A stretch of 64,000 nucleotides of DNA from Inquilinus sp. Marseille-Q2685 (lineage in GTDB: Bacteria; Pseudomonadota; Alphaproteobacteria; DSM-16000; Inquilinaceae): positions 622,001 to 686,000 of the forward strand of contig NZ_CAKAKL010000002.1 of NCBI RefSeq assembly GCF_916619195.1. Direction: 5' to 3'. The first letter of the stretch is position 1, and the number at the start of each line of letters is the position of its first letter. Shown one piece after another: positions 62,919-64,000 of this stretch. The notes under the pieces were generated by a model. The model had not been told where the DNA came from, searched no databases, and worked only from the letters and a program-made list of their open reading frames with translations. The translations under genes and the position numbers were made by a program.

Positions 62919-63884
62919 ATGCCCATCATCCGTCGAACCCTGGCGGCCGGTGCCGCCCTGGCGTTCCTGTCCTCTGCTGCCCCCGCCGCCGACAAGGTCG
63001 CGGTGGCGGTCACCGCGGTCGTCGAGCACCCGCTGCTCGACGCCGTCCGCGACGGGGTGAAGGCGGCGCTGGAGGAGTCCGGCTACAAGGAGGGCGAGGC
63101 TCTCGTCTTCCAATACGAATCGGCGCAGGGCAGCCCGGCCACGGCAGCCCAGATCGCGCAGAAATATGTCGGTGAGGCGCCGGACGTGATCGTCGCGATC
63201 ACCACGCCCTCGGCCCAGGCCGCGGCGGCGGCGACGCGGGACATCCCGGTGGTGTTCGGCGCCGTCACCGACCCGGTCGCCGCCGGGCTGGTCGCCAGCC
63301 GCGAGCATCCCGGCGGGAACGTCACCGGCACGTCCGACGCCTTGCCCCTGGCCGATCACCTGGACCTGGTCCGGCAGATCGTGCCGGCGGTGAAGACGAT
63401 CGGCGTGGTCTTCAATCCGGCCGAGGCCAACAGCGTCTCGACCGTGGCGGCGCTGCGCGGGATGGCGCCGGAATGGGGCGTCGGCATCATTGATGCCGCG
63501 GCCACCAAGACGGCCGATGTCCGCGCCGCGGCACAGAGCCTGGTCGGCAAGGTCGACGCGATCTACGTCCCCACCGACAACACCGTCGCCACGGCGGTCG
63601 AGTCGGTGGTCGGGGTCGGACTCGAGAACCGGATCCCGGTCTTCGCCGCCGAGACCGAAAGCGTCGCCCGCGGCGCCGTCGCCGCGATCGGCTTCGACTA
63701 TTTCCAGCTCGGCCGCGAGACCGGAGCCATGGTCGTGCGGGTGCTGCGGGGCGAGAAGCCCGGGGACATGCCTGTGGTGAATGCCCGCGGCAGCGACCTG
63801 GTGGTCAACCTGGCATCGGCCGCGGCCATGGGCGTCACCGTTCCGCCGGCGCTGCTGAGCCAAGCCCGGAAGGTGATCCGATGA
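62919..63884 (+). CDS. ABC substrate-binding protein, TrpX-like (PF04392 type)
   Basis: 321 residues. Signal peptide 1 to about 24 (MPIIRRTLAAGAALAFLSSAAPAA). The mature domain has KVAVAVTAVVEHPLLDAVRDGVKAALEESGYKEGEALVFQYESAQG and NVTGTSDALPLADHLDLVRQIVPAVKTIGVVFNP, typical of the TrpX/YtlA binding proteins. GGGGGA precedes the start. No permease or ATPase gene follows, and the next gene is on the other strand, so it may be an orphan receptor. Ligand not known; tryptophan or a similar amino acid is usual. Confidence 0.85.
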   Translation: MPIIRRTLAAGAALAFLSSAAPAADKVAVAVTAVVEHPLLDAVRDGVKAALEESGYKEGEALVFQYESAQGSPATAAQIAQKYVGEAPDVIVAITTPSAQAAAAATRDIPVVFGAVTDPVAAGLVASREHPGGNVTGTSDALPLADHLDLVRQIVPAVKTIGVVFNPAEANSVSTVAALRGMAPEWGVGIIDAAATKTADVRAAAQSLVGKVDAIYVPTDNTVATAVESVVGVGLENRIPVFAAETESVARGAVAAIGFDYFQLGRETGAMVVRVLRGEKPGDMPVVNARGSDLVVNLASAAAMGVTVPPALLSQARKVIR

Positions 63885-63900
63885 GGCCCGTCCCTGCCCT

Positions 63901-64000
63901 CTACGCGTCCTGCGAAGCGTCGCTGCCGGCACGGCGGTGATAGAGGTCGAGCACCATCTCGCGGCCGGCCGGGCCCAGCAGTTCCAGCGCCGCCAACGGG
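63901..64000 (-). CDS. C-terminal end of an unidentified protein
   Basis: An open frame runs from the window edge to TAG at 63901-63903; only the last 32-33 codons are seen (ending LLGPAGREMVLDLYHRRAGSDASQDA). It is convergent with the TrpX-like gene. Too short to name. Confidence 0.5.
   Translation of the reverse strand, partial: PLAALELLGPAGREMVLDLYHRRAGSDASQDA

Overview
The window is very GC-rich, densely coded chromosomal DNA of an alphaproteobacterium, most likely of the Rhodospirillales/Azospirillaceae kind (Inquilinus- or Azospirillum-like; the genus is a guess from gene content). Supporting signs are an alphaproteobacterial LexA box (GAAC-N7-GAAC) at 50536, a CrbS-type SSF-hybrid kinase, many LysR/LuxR/GlxA regulators, Dpp-type uptake and a standard mre cluster. 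No IS transposase, prophage, rRNA or CRISPR array is seen, and no gap between genes exceeds about 300 bases.

Layout. 1-4 kb: end of an RTX protein, a GFA-family protein, a small unknown, three consecutive small secreted glycine-rich proteins (the third frameshifted) and an SRPBCC protein. 4-10.3 kb: an MHS-family transporter, a LuxR-type response regulator and, convergent to it, a 1273-residue SSF/PAS/histidine-kinase/receiver protein; the last two resemble the CrbR/CrbS pair. 10.6-18.1 kb: a minus-strand peptide-uptake operon (DppB, C, D, F-like, then a family-5 binding protein, then a DAO-family FAD oxidoreductase) with a prolyl-aminopeptidase upstream; a dispersed palindromic repeat lies at two of its boundaries. 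18.2-21 kb: a GMC oxidoreductase, SDR and methyltransferase operon. 21-28.2 kb: metabolic and unknown genes, a class III cyclase whose ribosome binding site lies in a hairpin, and a divergent gene with the catalytic triad and spacing of YopT-type (C58) cysteine proteases. 28-43 kb: mostly regulators with neighbouring transporters or enzymes (LysR, TRIC channel, GlxA/HD, XRE/MFS, BNR/MoaD, PurU, Tm-1-like, tandem LuxR paralogues, Crp/Fnr). 43.5-46 kb: two more RTX proteins, then a 144-base palindrome with MITE-like features. 46-52.4 kb: a DUF1479 oxygenase, a lipoprotein, a GDSL autotransporter, a methyltransferase, a LexA-box-preceded unknown gene with a DUF1643 gene, and small unknowns. 52.4-58.7 kb: tRNA-Lys(CTT), mrdA, mreD, mreC, mreB and a GT22-like mannosyltransferase. 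58.8-64 kb: an ECF sigma/anti-sigma pair with a Bax-inhibitor-1 protein and a DUF2076 protein, then DedA, two small membrane proteins, an orphan ABC binding protein and the end of an unknown gene.

How they work together. The core is cell-shape maintenance (mre genes) and envelope functions (DedA, BI-1 under an ECF sigma factor). The rest is accessory metabolism and surface biology: peptide and carboxylate uptake with matching regulators, type I secreted calcium-binding proteins, an autotransporter esterase, glycine-rich exported proteins, a VirK-like protein and a possible host-directed protease. These hint at a plant- or animal-associated lifestyle, which is inference. Two apparent single-base losses in homopolymers (near 3181 and near 5775) could be sequencing errors or real mutations. 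All coordinates, motifs and repeats were read by eye; family names come from remembered motifs, not searches.
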